Part shown: positions 5,639 to 15,169 of the stretch, in pieces
How positions within the stretch are numbered: position 1 is the stretch's first letter
Layout of the letters: each line of letters opens with the position of its first letter
NCBI GenBank assembly: GCA_020852035.1
Contig: JADZBR010000119.1
Span: 1 to 20,263, forward strand
DNA length: 20,263 nucleotides
Origin: Caulobacteraceae bacterium
Lineage (GTDB): Bacteria; Pseudomonadota; Alphaproteobacteria; Caulobacterales; Caulobacteraceae
Direction: 5' to 3'
Notes under the pieces: generated by a model
Database searches by the model: none
What the model was told of the DNA's origin: nothing
Seen by the model: the letters and a program-made list of their open reading frames with translations, nothing else
Position numbers and translations under genes: made by a program

Positions 5639-6331
5639 ATGGCCCTCCTTGACCGCCTGAAGCCGCCGCGCGAGGCGTGGCGCAAGCCGCCCGTGCTGGT
5701 GGTGCTGGCGCTCAATCTGATCCCCGCCTTCTGCGTGCTCTGGTTCGGCTGGAGCACGGGCCTGCTCTTCCTGCTCTACTGGATCGAGAACGTGACGATC
5801 GGCGTCTTCCAGGCGCTGAAGATGATCGTCGCCAGCTTCACCGAAGGGATCGGCGAGGTCCTGGGGACCACCTTCTTCTTCGTGCCGTTCTTCTTCCTGC
5901 ACTACGGCGGCTTCTGCCTCGGCCACCTGATGTTCGTGCTGATGTTCGTCTTCATGGAACAGGGCGGACCCTACCCCGAGGCGCTGGACACCCCTGATCA
6001 GCTGCCTGCATTCCTCGACCACCTGGGCCGCAGCCTCGGCGCCGACGGCTCAGGTTTTGCGCTCAGCGTCGCGGCGATCGTGGCGATACACGCCATGACC
6101 TTCCTGGTCGACTTCATCGGCAAAGGCCAGTGGCGCAAGGAAAACGCCGGCGAGCTGATGGGCGCGGTCTACGGCCGCATCATCGTTCTGCACGTCACCC
6201 TTCTGCTGACCGGTCTGGCGCTGGCCGAGGTCGGCGACCCGACGCTGGGCATCTTCGTGCTGGCGATCCTGAAGACGGCCTACGACACCTGGGGCGAGGC
6301 CGGCCGCCAGGCCAAGGCGGCGAGCGCCTAG
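5639..6331 (+). CDS. DUF6498-like multi-pass membrane protein
   Basis: This 230-residue inner-membrane protein has about six hydrophobic segments (near 18-37, 41-62, 76-106, 139-160, 180-197 and 202-214). Its spaced polar motifs are LLYWIENVTIGVFQALKM (about 45-62), the aromatic run TTFFFVPFFFLHYGGFCLGH (about 77-96), YGRIIVLH (about 178-185) and LKTAYDTW (about 211-218). These match my recollection of the DUF6498 family, which has no known function. The conserved acidic, histidine and arginine residues inside or next to membrane segments hint at transport or catalysis, but nothing more can be said. The start is 25 bp after the cytochrome stop, so the two are probably co-transcribed. The stop codon shares the bases CTAG with the stop of the converging NlpC/P60 gene. 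Confidence 0.75.
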   Translation: MALLDRLKPPREAWRKPPVLVVLALNLIPAFCVLWFGWSTGLLFLLYWIENVTIGVFQALKMIVASFTEGIGEVLGTTFFFVPFFFLHYGGFCLGHLMFVLMFVFMEQGGPYPEALDTPDQLPAFLDHLGRSLGADGSGFALSVAAIVAIHAMTFLVDFIGKGQWRKENAGELMGAVYGRIIVLHVTLLLTGLALAEVGDPTLGIFVLAILKTAYDTWGEAGRQAKAASA

Positions 6332-7151
6332 AGCCGCCTGTAGGCGATCGGCCGCCCCACCCCGGCCGCCTCGATCCGCGGGATGGCCTCGGCCAGGGGT
6401 TCGACGGCCACCGCCATGTGGAAGCCGTTGGCGTGAACGATCCGCGCCTCGTCCAGCATCATCGCCACATGGCCGGCCCAGAACACCAGGTCGTTGCGGG
6501 CAAGCTCGGCCCGTTCGATCGGGCGGCCGAGGCGCTCCTGCAGGTCGCTGTCGCGCGGGCAGGCCCGTCCGCAGGCGAACAGCGCCTGCTGCACCAGCCC
6601 GGAGCAGTCGAGGCCCGAACCCTCACGCCCGCCCCAGCGATAGGCCGCGCCCAGGAACCGTTCCGCGACGGCGGCGGGATCGGTCTCGAAGACGCCGATG
6701 GGGGCGAAATGGCTGGTCCGCATCCATCCGAAGCGGGTGCGGGAAAAGCCGGCCTCTTCCTCACCGAGGCGCATCAGGGCGTTCATCGAAAACGGCCCGA
6801 CGGCCGGCGCCTTGATGTCCGGTCGCGCGAAGGCGTAGCTCAGCCGCGCGGCCAGCCGGTGGGTGGGCGGCGCCCCTGCCGCCTCCAGCCCGTCGGCGGC
6901 GACATGGCCGACGTAGCCGTCGCGGCCGACCTGCCCCCAGGCAAGGTCGCCGTCGATCTCCAGCACCTCGAACCGCTCGCCGGCCAGCAGTTGGTCGACC
7001 TGTTCGCTCGCCGGATCGGCCGACCTGCGCACGCCGAGCGCCGGGACGACCACCTGCATCGGCGTGGGATCGACATATCGCTCGGCCGCGACCACGCCCT
7101 CCAGGGAGCGGGCGGCCAGGCCCTCGCGCCAGGGCAGGACCCTGGGATCGG

Positions 7152-7155
<4 letters not shown>
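6328..7155 (-). CDS. SH3-NlpC/P60 family peptidoglycan endopeptidase
   Basis: This 275-residue protein resembles YkfC-type dipeptidyl-peptidase VI enzymes, which cut gamma-D-glutamyl bonds in cell-wall peptides. The C-terminal NlpC/P60 domain (about 160-275) has the catalytic Cys in GLDCSGLVQQALFACG (Cys 184), the histidine in WAGHVAMML (His 229) and the third polar residue in IVHANGFH (His 241). The N-terminal half (about 35-120) looks like SH3b repeats (RFEVLEIDGDLAWGQV, then DGYVGHV). I see no signal peptide, which agrees with a cytoplasmic role in recycling murein peptides. The ATG at 7153-7155 overlaps the stop of the upstream aminopeptidase gene in an ATGA. The pairing of a cell-wall peptide cutter with a leucyl aminopeptidase suggests a shared task in peptide recycling, which is an inference from position. 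Confidence 0.9.
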
Positions 7156-8543
<1,388 letters not shown>

Positions 8544-8565
8544 AGGGATCACCGCTGGCGGTTAT

Positions 8566-8585
8566 GCTTAACGCTTCCTTTAAGC
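8566..8585. promoter_or_regulatory. CtrA-like box / GCTTAA inverted repeat upstream of the tadD-like gene
   Basis: The sequence GCTTAACGCTTCCTTTAAGC contains TTAA-N7-TTTA, one base from the CtrA consensus TTAA-N7-TTAA. It can also be read as a perfect 6-bp inverted repeat, GCTTAA-N8-TTAAGC. It lies 47 bp before the tadD-like start and 23 bp before the aminopeptidase start on the other strand. Assignment to CtrA rests on sequence and on pilus context only. Confidence 0.4.
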
Positions 8586-8631
8586 GCCCGGCTCAGCATG
8601 GGGTTCGCATTACCCCGGAGCCGCACCTGTC

Positions 8632-9480
8632 ATGTCCCGCAAATGGGCGCTCGCCGCAACCGTAGCCGCCCTGGCGCTCGGCCAGTCGCCGGCCCAGGCC
8701 CTGCCCTTCTTCGGCAAGAAGGCGGAGAAGAAGGAAGCGCCCGCGGCCGCCGCGGCGCCCGCCGACGCCAAGCCCGCACCGCCCACGCCGCCGCGCAAGG
8801 CGACCGCCCAGGAGCGGGCGACCGCCCAGCGGCTTGACCCGCTCGCCCGCGCCGCCTTCTGGGCCCGCGAGCAGGACATCGACCCGGCTGACGCCGACGC
8901 CGGCGTCGCCCTGGCCCAGGCCCTGCGCGCCCTGGGCCGCAACGAGGAGGCCGCGCAGGCCGCCGGCCGGGTGCTGCTCGCCCATCCCGACGACAGGCCG
9001 GCGCTGATGGAGGCCGCCCGCGCGCACATCGCCCGCGGCCAGGGGTTCTACGCCATCGAGCCGGCCAAGCGCGCCCAGGCGCTCGATCCCCGCGACTGGC
9101 GCCCGCTGGCGCTGCTGGCGGTGGCCTATGAGCAGACCAAGCGCGACGCCGAGGCGCTCGCCGCCCACCGCCAGGCCCTGGCGCTGGCGCCGAACGAGCC
9201 CTCGGCGCTCTCCAACCTGGCCATGTTCCAGGCCGGCCACGGCGAGGCGGCGGAGGCCGAGCGGCTGCTGCGGCGCGCGGTCTCGCTGCCCGGCGCCAAC
9301 GCGACCGTGCGGCAGAACCTGGCGCTGGTGCTGGGCCTGCAGGGCAAGATGGCCGAGGCCGAGGCCCTGGCCCGCCAGGACCTGCCGCCGGAGCTGGCGG
9401 ATCGCAACCTGGCCTATCTGCGGGCCGCCTCCTCGCCCGCGCCGGCCGCCCGCAGCTGGGACGCGCTCCGGACGCCGTAG
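8632..9480 (+). CDS. tadD: TadD-like tetratricopeptide repeat protein of the pilus locus
   Basis: This 282-residue protein begins with a signal peptide (basic SRK, hydrophobic core, AQA at 21-23). An Ala/Pro/Lys-rich linker to about residue 60 follows, then about five TPR units between 87 and 252 (for example DWRPLALLAVAYEQTKRDAE and EPSALSNLAMFQAGHGEAAE). TadD proteins are TPR proteins needed for Tad pilus assembly, thought to help place or stabilise the outer-membrane parts. No LxxC lipobox is visible, so this copy looks periplasmic rather than a lipoprotein, unlike some TadD proteins. The ending ADRNLAYLR is like other TadD proteins. It converges on tadC, so it is transcribed apart from the main operon. 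The gene symbol is supported by context plus TPR content, not by a unique motif. Confidence 0.78.
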   Translation: MSRKWALAATVAALALGQSPAQALPFFGKKAEKKEAPAAAAAPADAKPAPPTPPRKATAQERATAQRLDPLARAAFWAREQDIDPADADAGVALAQALRALGRNEEAAQAAGRVLLAHPDDRPALMEAARAHIARGQGFYAIEPAKRAQALDPRDWRPLALLAVAYEQTKRDAEALAAHRQALALAPNEPSALSNLAMFQAGHGEAAEAERLLRRAVSLPGANATVRQNLALVLGLQGKMAEAEALARQDLPPELADRNLAYLRAASSPAPAARSWDALRTP

Positions 9481-9483
9481 CAA

Positions 9484-9503
9484 CGGGCCCTCCCTCGGGC
9501 CCG
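9484..9503. terminator. Hairpin between convergent tadD-like and tadC genes
   Basis: CGGGCCC (9484-9490), a TCCCTC loop and GGGCCCG (9497-9503) form a perfect 7-bp GC stem in the 33-bp gap between two stop codons. No T tract is present. It may end transcription from both sides. Confidence 0.5.
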
Positions 9504-9513
9504 AACTCCTGCG

Positions 9514-10485
9514 CTACTTGCCGGCCATCATGTCCTGCACCTTGATGATCGCCGGCCCGAGGATCACGACGAACAGCACCGGCAGGAAGAACAGGATCAT
9601 CGGCACGGTGAGCTTGGCCGGCAGGGCGGCGGCCTTCTTCTCGGCGGCCGACATGCGCAGCTCGCGGTTCTCCTTGGCCATGACCCGCAGCGCCGCGCCC
9701 AGCGGCGTGCCGTAGCGCTCGGCCTGGACCATCGCCATCGACACCGACTTGATGCCCGGATGGTTGGTCCGTTGGGCGAGGCCCTCGTAGGCCATGCGCC
9801 GCTCCGGCAGGTAGGAGAGCTCGGCGGTGAGCAGGGTCAGTTCCTCCGCCAGCTCCATCGAGGTGCCGCCGACCTCCTGGCTGACCTTCTGCACGGCCGC
9901 CTCGATCGACATGCCGGACTCCACGCAGATCAGCAGCAGGTCGAGCGCATCGGGGAAGGCGGCCATGATCGAGTCGCGACGCTTCTGGGCGACGTTCTTG
10001 ATGTAGAGGTTCGGCGCATAGTAGCCGGCGGTCAGACCCGCGATGCTGAGCGCCGCCTTGGACATGGTCGGCAGGCCGAAGCCGTTCACGGTGAACAGGA
10101 AGACCGCCATCAGGCCGCAAAGCACGAAGGGCGTCACGAAGCGAAAGAAATAGAAGGTCGAGATCGGCCGCGGGCCGCGGAAGCCCGCCTGGGCCAGCTG
10201 GTCGATGACCGTGGTGTCCTCCAGCAGCTTGGAGAGCTGCAGCCGGTCGACCACCTTTTTGTAGAGCGACTCATCGACCACCCGGATCGATCCGCGCCCG
10301 GCCATCGCCTCGCGCGACTTGCGGCGCAGCTCCTCGCGCCGGTTGGCGACGGACTTCAGCCGCGCCTCCAGCCCGCCCCGCTGCATCATCGGCGAGGCCA
10401 GGCTGACGATGGTGGCGAAACAGACGATCGCCACGAAGGCGGCGAGGATGTTGTCCGGGTTCGTCAGAGCGGTGACCAGGTTCAT
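9514..10485 (-). CDS. tadC: Tad pilus inner-membrane platform protein TadC
   Basis: This 323-residue type II secretion F-domain protein (CpaH in Caulobacter naming, from memory) pairs with TadB to form the inner-membrane platform that CpaF acts on. One N-terminal helix (about 12-32) and a pair of helices (about 112-157) precede the cytoplasmic GspF-like domain (about 170-285). Within it, FPDALDLLLICVESGMSIEA and the acidic and basic helices around RYGTPLGAALRVMAKENREL are typical. A last helix at about 290-315 (LPVLFVVILGPAII) follows. The ATG at 10483-10485 comes 8 bases after the tadB stop, with GGGGCGGCG between. Longer in-frame starts would run back into tadB. It is the last gene of the minus-strand pilus operon. 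Confidence 0.95.
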   Translation of the reverse strand: MNLVTALTNPDNILAAFVAIVCFATIVSLASPMMQRGGLEARLKSVANRREELRRKSREAMAGRGSIRVVDESLYKKVVDRLQLSKLLEDTTVIDQLAQAGFRGPRPISTFYFFRFVTPFVLCGLMAVFLFTVNGFGLPTMSKAALSIAGLTAGYYAPNLYIKNVAQKRRDSIMAAFPDALDLLLICVESGMSIEAAVQKVSQEVGGTSMELAEELTLLTAELSYLPERRMAYEGLAQRTNHPGIKSVSMAMVQAERYGTPLGAALRVMAKENRELRMSAAEKKAAALPAKLTVPMILFFLPVLFVVILGPAIIKVQDMMAGK

Positions 10486-10493
10486 CGCCGCCC

Positions 10494-11480
10494 CTAGAAC
10501 TTGAAGTTGATCATGCGCCGCATCACGAAGATGCCGGTGGCCATCCACAGGATTCCGCCCATGAGCATGATGTGGCCGCGCGGATCGGTGAACATCGGGG
10601 CCATGTAGGTGGGGCTGGTGATGCAGATCAGCAGGACCACGCCCGGCGGCAGCGAGCCGATGATCAGGGCCGAGGCGACCGCCTCGGACGACAGCGCCTT
10701 GATCTTCTCCTTCATCATCTTTCGAGCGCGCAGCACACCGGAGAGGTTGCTCAGCGCCTCGGCCAGGTTGCCGCCGGTCTTCGCCTGGATCGAGAGCACG
10801 ATCTGGAAGAACTTCACCTCGGTGGTCGGCATCCGTTCGTACATCTTGTCGGTCGCCTGATCGACCGACATACCCATGCCCAGGCTCTCCACGAGCCGCT
10901 TGAACTCGTCGGCCAGCGGCTGCGGCGACTCACGGGCGATGATCTTCAGGCAGTCCTGCACCGGCAGGCCCGACTTGATGCCGCGCACGATCACGTCCAT
11001 CGCATCGGAAAAGCTGGCGGTGAACTTTCCCATCCGGCGGGCGCCCAGCATGCCGACGACCCAGCGCGGCAGGCCAAGCCCGGCGGCGAAGCCAAGACCC
11101 AGGGCGATCAGCGGCTTGCCAGTCACCACCCAGCCGACGGCCAGCATGACCGTTCCGATAACCGCGCTGACGATCCAGAACATGCGCGCGTCGGCGTTGA
11201 AGCCGGCCCGGTTCATCAGGGCGGTGACGGTGACGCGGGCCTTCTTCTGCTGCCGTTCCTGCTCGCGCAGGGTCTTGAGGATCTGTTTGCGGCGGACTTC
11301 CTGGTTGGAGCCAGCCTGGCGCGCGCGGGGATTGCGCTCGTCGGCGCGGCCAACGATGGTCTGGGCGCGCTTGAGGGCCCGCGCCTGATCGCCCTCGCCT
11401 CCCGCGAACACGAAGCCGAAGCCGGCGACGGCTACGAAACCGAGCACGGCGACCAGGATGATGACCAGGTTGGAACCCAT
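10494..11480 (-). CDS. tadB: Tad pilus inner-membrane platform protein TadB
   Basis: This 328-residue inner-membrane protein (CpaG in Caulobacter naming, from memory) is the partner of TadC. An N-terminal helix (about 4-26) is followed by a long basic cytoplasmic stretch (about 30-85). Two helices (about 103-143), the GspF-like domain (about 150-280, with FSDAMDVIVRGIKSGLPVQD and IQAKTGGNLAEALSNLSGVL) and a C-terminal helix pair (about 265-320) complete it. The IKSGLP and TGGNLAEAL motifs are characteristic of TadB and separate it from TadC. The ATG at 11478-11480 lies 6 bases after the cpaF stop, so translation is likely coupled. The product probably contacts the CpaF motor and the pilins during extension. 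Confidence 0.96.
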   Translation of the reverse strand: MGSNLVIILVAVLGFVAVAGFGFVFAGGEGDQARALKRAQTIVGRADERNPRARQAGSNQEVRRKQILKTLREQERQQKKARVTVTALMNRAGFNADARMFWIVSAVIGTVMLAVGWVVTGKPLIALGLGFAAGLGLPRWVVGMLGARRMGKFTASFSDAMDVIVRGIKSGLPVQDCLKIIARESPQPLADEFKRLVESLGMGMSVDQATDKMYERMPTTEVKFFQIVLSIQAKTGGNLAEALSNLSGVLRARKMMKEKIKALSSEAVASALIIGSLPPGVVLLICITSPTYMAPMFTDPRGHIMLMGGILWMATGIFVMRRMINFKF

Positions 11481-11486
11481 CGGCGG

Positions 11487-13001
11487 CTACTCCGCCGCGT
11501 CGAGGGCTTCGGCCAGCTCGCGGTCGAGGCCGAAGTATCGGGCGCGCTCCCAGAACCTGGGCCGGGCGATGCCGGTGGAACGGTGGCGGCCGACCACGTT
11601 GCCGTTCTCGTCCTCGCCGGTGATCTCGTAGACGAAGAGGTCCTGGGTGATGATCACGTCGCCTTCCAGGCCGACCACCTCGGTGATGTGGGTGATGCGG
11701 CGCGAGCCGTCGCGCAGGCGGGCGGCCTGGATGATCACGTCCACCGAACCCACGATCATCTCGCGGATCGATTTGGACGGCAGGCCGTAGCCGCCCATCG
11801 TGATCATGGATTCGACCCGGCTGATGCATTCGCGCGGCGAGTTGGCGTGCAGGGTGCCCATCGAGCCGTCGTGGCCAGTGTTCATGGCCTGCAGGAGGTC
11901 GAACGCCTCCGGGCCGCGCACTTCGCCGACGATGATCCGCTCGGGGCGCATCCGCAGGCAGTTCTTGACCAGGTCGCGCATGGTCACCTGCCCCTGGCCT
12001 TCCAGGTTGGCCGGCCGCGTCTCCAGACGCACCACGTGCGGCTGTTGCAGCTGCAGCTCGGCGGCGTCCTCGCAGGTCACCACCCGCTCGGTGGGGTCGA
12101 TGAAGGCGGTCATGGTGTTGAGCAGGGTGGTCTTCCCCGAACCCGTCCCGCCGGAGATGATGGTGTTGCACCGGCAGGCGCCGATGACGCCCAGAACCCG
12201 CGCCCCTTCGGGGCTGATGGAGGCGTACTCCACCAGGTTCTTCATCGTCAGCTTGTCTTTCTTGAACTTCCGAATGGTGAGCGTCGGGCCGTCCAGCGCC
12301 AGCGGCGGGGCGATGACGTTCACGCGCGAGCCGTCGGGCAGGCGCGCGTCGCAGATCGGCGAGCTTTCATCGACCCGGCGGCCGACCTGGCTGACGATCC
12401 GCTGGCAGATGTTCATCAGCTGGGTGTTGTCGCGGAAGCGCACGTTGGTCAGCTGCACCTTGCCGCCGACTTCGATGAACACCCGCTGGGCGCCGTTGAC
12501 CATCACGTCGGCGATGTCGTCGCGGGCCAGCAGCGGCTCCAGCGGGCCGTAGCCGAGGACGTCGTTGATGATGTCCTGGACCAGGTGCTCCTGCTCGGAC
12601 ACCGACATCGAGACGTTCTTGATCGCCACCAGTTCGGCGACGATCTCGCGGATTTCCTCGGCCGCCGTCTTCGGATCGAGCTGGGCGAGCTGCGCCAGGT
12701 CGAGGGTCTGGATCAAGGCGTTGAAGATCGTGGTCTTGGTGGCGTGGTAGTAGTCGCTCTGCTCGCGCACCACCTCGGTGGCCGGCCCCGACCCCGGCGC
12801 CTGGGCGGCGCGAAGCTGCTCAAAGGCGGCGGCGATCTTCGGCGCCGAGGCGCCGGCCGGCGAGGCCGATGCCGCCGGCTTCGCCGCCGGCGGCGCGGCG
12901 GCGGGCGGGTCGATGCGTTGCGGGCGCGTGGCGATGGCCGCCTCGACGGCGGGCGGCGGCGGCGCTGCCGCTTGCGGTTCTCCTGCGCGCTTGCCGAACA
13001 C
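11487..13001 (-). CDS. cpaF: Tad pilus assembly ATPase CpaF (TadA)
   Basis: This 504-residue hexameric secretion ATPase powers pilus assembly, and in Tad systems also retraction. An Ala/Pro-rich N-terminus (1-75) is variable. The N-terminal domain (about 80-270) carries EPLLARDDIADVMVNG and the RxDESSPICDARLPDGSRVN segment. The motor domain has Walker A GGTGSGKT (284-291), the Asp box EDAAELQL (311-318), Walker B RIIVGEVRGPE (355-365) and the His box GTLHANS (382-388). All catalytic residues are intact. The start is GTG at 12999-13001, five bases after the cpaE stop (13007-13009), with GGAAG inside the cpaE end as ribosome binding site. No ATG close to this position gives a full domain, so GTG is the best choice. 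Confidence 0.96.
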   Translation of the reverse strand: MFGKRAGEPQAAAPPPPAVEAAIATRPQRIDPPAAAPPAAKPAASASPAGASAPKIAAAFEQLRAAQAPGSGPATEVVREQSDYYHATKTTIFNALIQTLDLAQLAQLDPKTAAEEIREIVAELVAIKNVSMSVSEQEHLVQDIINDVLGYGPLEPLLARDDIADVMVNGAQRVFIEVGGKVQLTNVRFRDNTQLMNICQRIVSQVGRRVDESSPICDARLPDGSRVNVIAPPLALDGPTLTIRKFKKDKLTMKNLVEYASISPEGARVLGVIGACRCNTIISGGTGSGKTTLLNTMTAFIDPTERVVTCEDAAELQLQQPHVVRLETRPANLEGQGQVTMRDLVKNCLRMRPERIIVGEVRGPEAFDLLQAMNTGHDGSMGTLHANSPRECISRVESMITMGGYGLPSKSIREMIVGSVDVIIQAARLRDGSRRITHITEVVGLEGDVIITQDLFVYEITGEDENGNVVGRHRSTGIARPRFWERARYFGLDRELAEALDAAE

Positions 13002-13006
13002 CTAAC

Positions 13007-14464
13007 TCACTTCCGCTTGAAGAGGCCCGAGAGCAGCGAGGCCTTCTCGGCCGGTGGCGGCTCGCGGCGGCTGATCTGCTCGGCCAACTGGTCGAGTCCC
13101 TCGACCGCCTTGGAGCCCTTGACCCCGACATCGCCCAGCATCTGGCCGTTGTTGGCCGCCTGGCCGAACAGCTTGGGCTCGAACGGCAGACTCACCGACG
13201 GCGCCACCCCGATGGCGTCGCCGAATTCCTTGGCGGGGATCTCCGGCCGGCCGGGGACCCCCACCTGGTTCAGCACCAGCCGCGGCGGGGCGTCGTTCGG
13301 CCGGGCCCGGCGGACCAGGTCAACGATGTTCTTGGCGTTACGCAGCGAAGCGAGGTCCGGCGTGGCCACCACGACCAGGTCGTCCGAAGAGACCAGGATG
13401 CGACGTTTCCAGGCGGTCCAGGCATGCGGCAGGTCGAGGACGATGAACGGCGCGGCGCCGCGAATCTTCTGCGCCACGGCCTCGCAGGCGTCCTGGTCCA
13501 GCTCGTAGTCGTCGTTGAGGTTGGCCGGCGCGGCGAACAGGTTCAGTCGGTCCGAGCAGCGGGCCATCATCCGGTCCATCAGCACCGGGTCCAGCCGGTC
13601 GGGCTCGTTCAGCGCCTCGGCGATTCCCTGCAACGGGTCCTGGTTGAAGTCGAGGCCGGCGGTGCCGAAGGCCAGGTCGAAGTCCACCAGCACCGCGTTG
13701 GTGTGCAGCCGCTCGGCGATCGAGTGAGCGACGTTGTGCGCCAGGGTCGAGGAGCCGACACCGCCCTTCGCCGGGCAGAAGGCCACCTGCCGGCCCATGA
13801 AGGGCGCGGCGGGATCCGCGTAGAGGGTGGTGACCGCGCGCACCAGCTGCAGCGGCTCCAACGGCGGCACCAGATACTCGCTGACGCCGCGGCGGATCAG
13901 CTCTCGGTAGAGGGCGATGTCGTTGGCCACGCCGATGACGATCACCTTGGTGCCCGGGTCGCAAACCTCGGCCAGGCTGTCGAGCGAAGCCAGCAGCTGG
14001 GGCCCGGTGTCCAGGCTCTCGATCATCACCAGCGGCGGCGTGGCCTGGGTGCGGTAGTGCTCCAGGGCGGCGGCCAGGCCGCCCGTGCGCACCACCGTGG
14101 CGGCCCGTTCCATGCGCCGGTCCGCGGCGCCCCGCTCGGCGACCTCGGCGGTCTCGGGCGAGGCGCAGAACACGTGGATGGCGATGCGCGGGGCCATCGG
14201 CTCGCCGAAGGCGGCCTCGGCGGCGGCGTGCAGTTCGCCGACCGGACCCTGCGGACGCGCCGGCTCGGCGGCCGGCGGGCGGTAGTCCTCCTCCGGCAGC
14301 ACCAGGCGTTCGCCGCGCTCGACCTCGGGCAGGTCGGCGAACGGGTCCTCGGCGCGCGCCGGGGCCGTGGCGGGCTCGCTCCACCGGTCGGCGGCGCCCT
14401 TGAAGTCGTCGTCGGCCTCGAAGTCGAGGTCGAAGGGATCGGAACTGGAAGTCTGCGGCTTCAT
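13007..14464 (-). CDS. cpaE: Pilus assembly localisation ATPase CpaE (TadZ)
   Basis: This 485-residue protein of the ParA/MinD superfamily positions the Tad machine at the cell pole. The first 90 residues are acidic and Pro-rich. An atypical receiver domain follows (about 94-215). Where a response regulator has its phosphorylated Asp, this reads PPLVMIESLD, so phosphorylation is not expected. The ATPase domain (about 225-460) starts with the deviant Walker A AFCPAKGGVGSSTLAHNVAH (228-247) and has the strand VLVDFDLAFGTAGLDF (258-273). The signature Lys of the P-loop is present, but the start is PAKGG rather than GxKGG. CpaE is needed to bring the secretin and pilin export to one pole in Caulobacter. 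ATG at 14462-14464 starts 12 bp after the cpaD stop. Confidence 0.94.
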   Translation of the reverse strand: MKPQTSSSDPFDLDFEADDDFKGAADRWSEPATAPARAEDPFADLPEVERGERLVLPEEDYRPPAAEPARPQGPVGELHAAAEAAFGEPMAPRIAIHVFCASPETAEVAERGAADRRMERAATVVRTGGLAAALEHYRTQATPPLVMIESLDTGPQLLASLDSLAEVCDPGTKVIVIGVANDIALYRELIRRGVSEYLVPPLEPLQLVRAVTTLYADPAAPFMGRQVAFCPAKGGVGSSTLAHNVAHSIAERLHTNAVLVDFDLAFGTAGLDFNQDPLQGIAEALNEPDRLDPVLMDRMMARCSDRLNLFAAPANLNDDYELDQDACEAVAQKIRGAAPFIVLDLPHAWTAWKRRILVSSDDLVVVATPDLASLRNAKNIVDLVRRARPNDAPPRLVLNQVGVPGRPEIPAKEFGDAIGVAPSVSLPFEPKLFGQAANNGQMLGDVGVKGSKAVEGLDQLAEQISRREPPPAEKASLLSGLFKRK

Positions 14465-14476
14465 CGCTATGGCTCC

Positions 14477-15169
14477 CTACTCGACCGCTTTGGCGATCGC
14501 GCCGCTGGACGCTTCGGCGCCGGTGGCCGCGGTGGGTTCGCCGGCCCGATATTTCTCGATCACCACGCCCCGGCGCCCGGCGTCGGCGGGGTCCATGCGG
14601 CGCGGCTCGATCAGGTCGCGCGGATCGGCGATCTGGGCGGCCATGTTGGCGGTCACCGCGCAACCGAAGTTGGGGTGCACCTTGTTGTTCATCGAACGGG
14701 TGATGCTGCTCCAGTTCTGGCCGCACTGCGGGCCGAGGGCGACATAGCGCTCGTAGCCGACGATCAGCGGCGCGGCGCCCTGGCCGCGGGCGTCGTAGCC
14801 AACGATGCGGATCGCCTCGCGCGGCGCGCCGGTCTCGGCCAGCAGGTGGCGCACGCCCTCGACCATGCGGTGCACCGCCGCCGGATCGCCCTCGCCGTTG
14901 GGCGCCTGGATGACGATCTCGCCCCCGTTCGCCTCGCGCCAGCCGTCGACGAACCGCGCCAGCACCGCGTCCTGGTTGGGCGACAGGCCCTGCGCGTGGA
15001 CCTTCAGCCGGATCTCTTCGGGCCTGCGGTCGACGTCGATCGCGTGCTGCTCTGTCGGCGTGCGGATCTCCGCGGCCAGCTCGTCGCGCGAGCCGCCGGT
15101 GACGCAGGCGCCCAGGCCCAACGAGGCCAGCGCCGTGACGAGAAGGAATCGGTGCGTCGGCTGGATCAT
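14477..15169 (-). CDS. cpaD: Pilus assembly lipoprotein CpaD
   Basis: This 230-residue protein starts with a lipoprotein signal ending in the lipobox LGLGAC (Cys 22). It then has the CpaD domain, with VHAQGLSPNQDAVLARFVDG, then IVGYERYVALGPQCGQNW, and NFGCAVTANMAAQIADPRDL towards the C-terminus. The two later cysteines (in GPQCGQ and FGCAV) probably form a disulphide in the periplasm. The family is restricted to alphaproteobacterial Tad loci and is thought to help the CpaC secretin reach or stay in the outer membrane. ATG at 15167-15169 overlaps the cpaC stop as ATGA. A much longer upstream reading in this frame runs antisense-free through cpaC and is a frame shadow. Confidence 0.94.
   Translation of the reverse strand: MIQPTHRFLLVTALASLGLGACVTGGSRDELAAEIRTPTEQHAIDVDRRPEEIRLKVHAQGLSPNQDAVLARFVDGWREANGGEIVIQAPNGEGDPAAVHRMVEGVRHLLAETGAPREAIRIVGYDARGQGAAPLIVGYERYVALGPQCGQNWSSITRSMNNKVHPNFGCAVTANMAAQIADPRDLIEPRRMDPADAGRRGVVIEKYRAGEPTAATGAEASSGAIAKAVE

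Noticed and set aside
10572..13508. A 978-codon open frame on the plus strand
   Set aside because: It lies antisense to tadB, cpaF and part of cpaE, which have clear families and motifs. Its translation is rich in His, Arg, Gly and Asp, with no domain. It is a by-product of GC-rich codon use.
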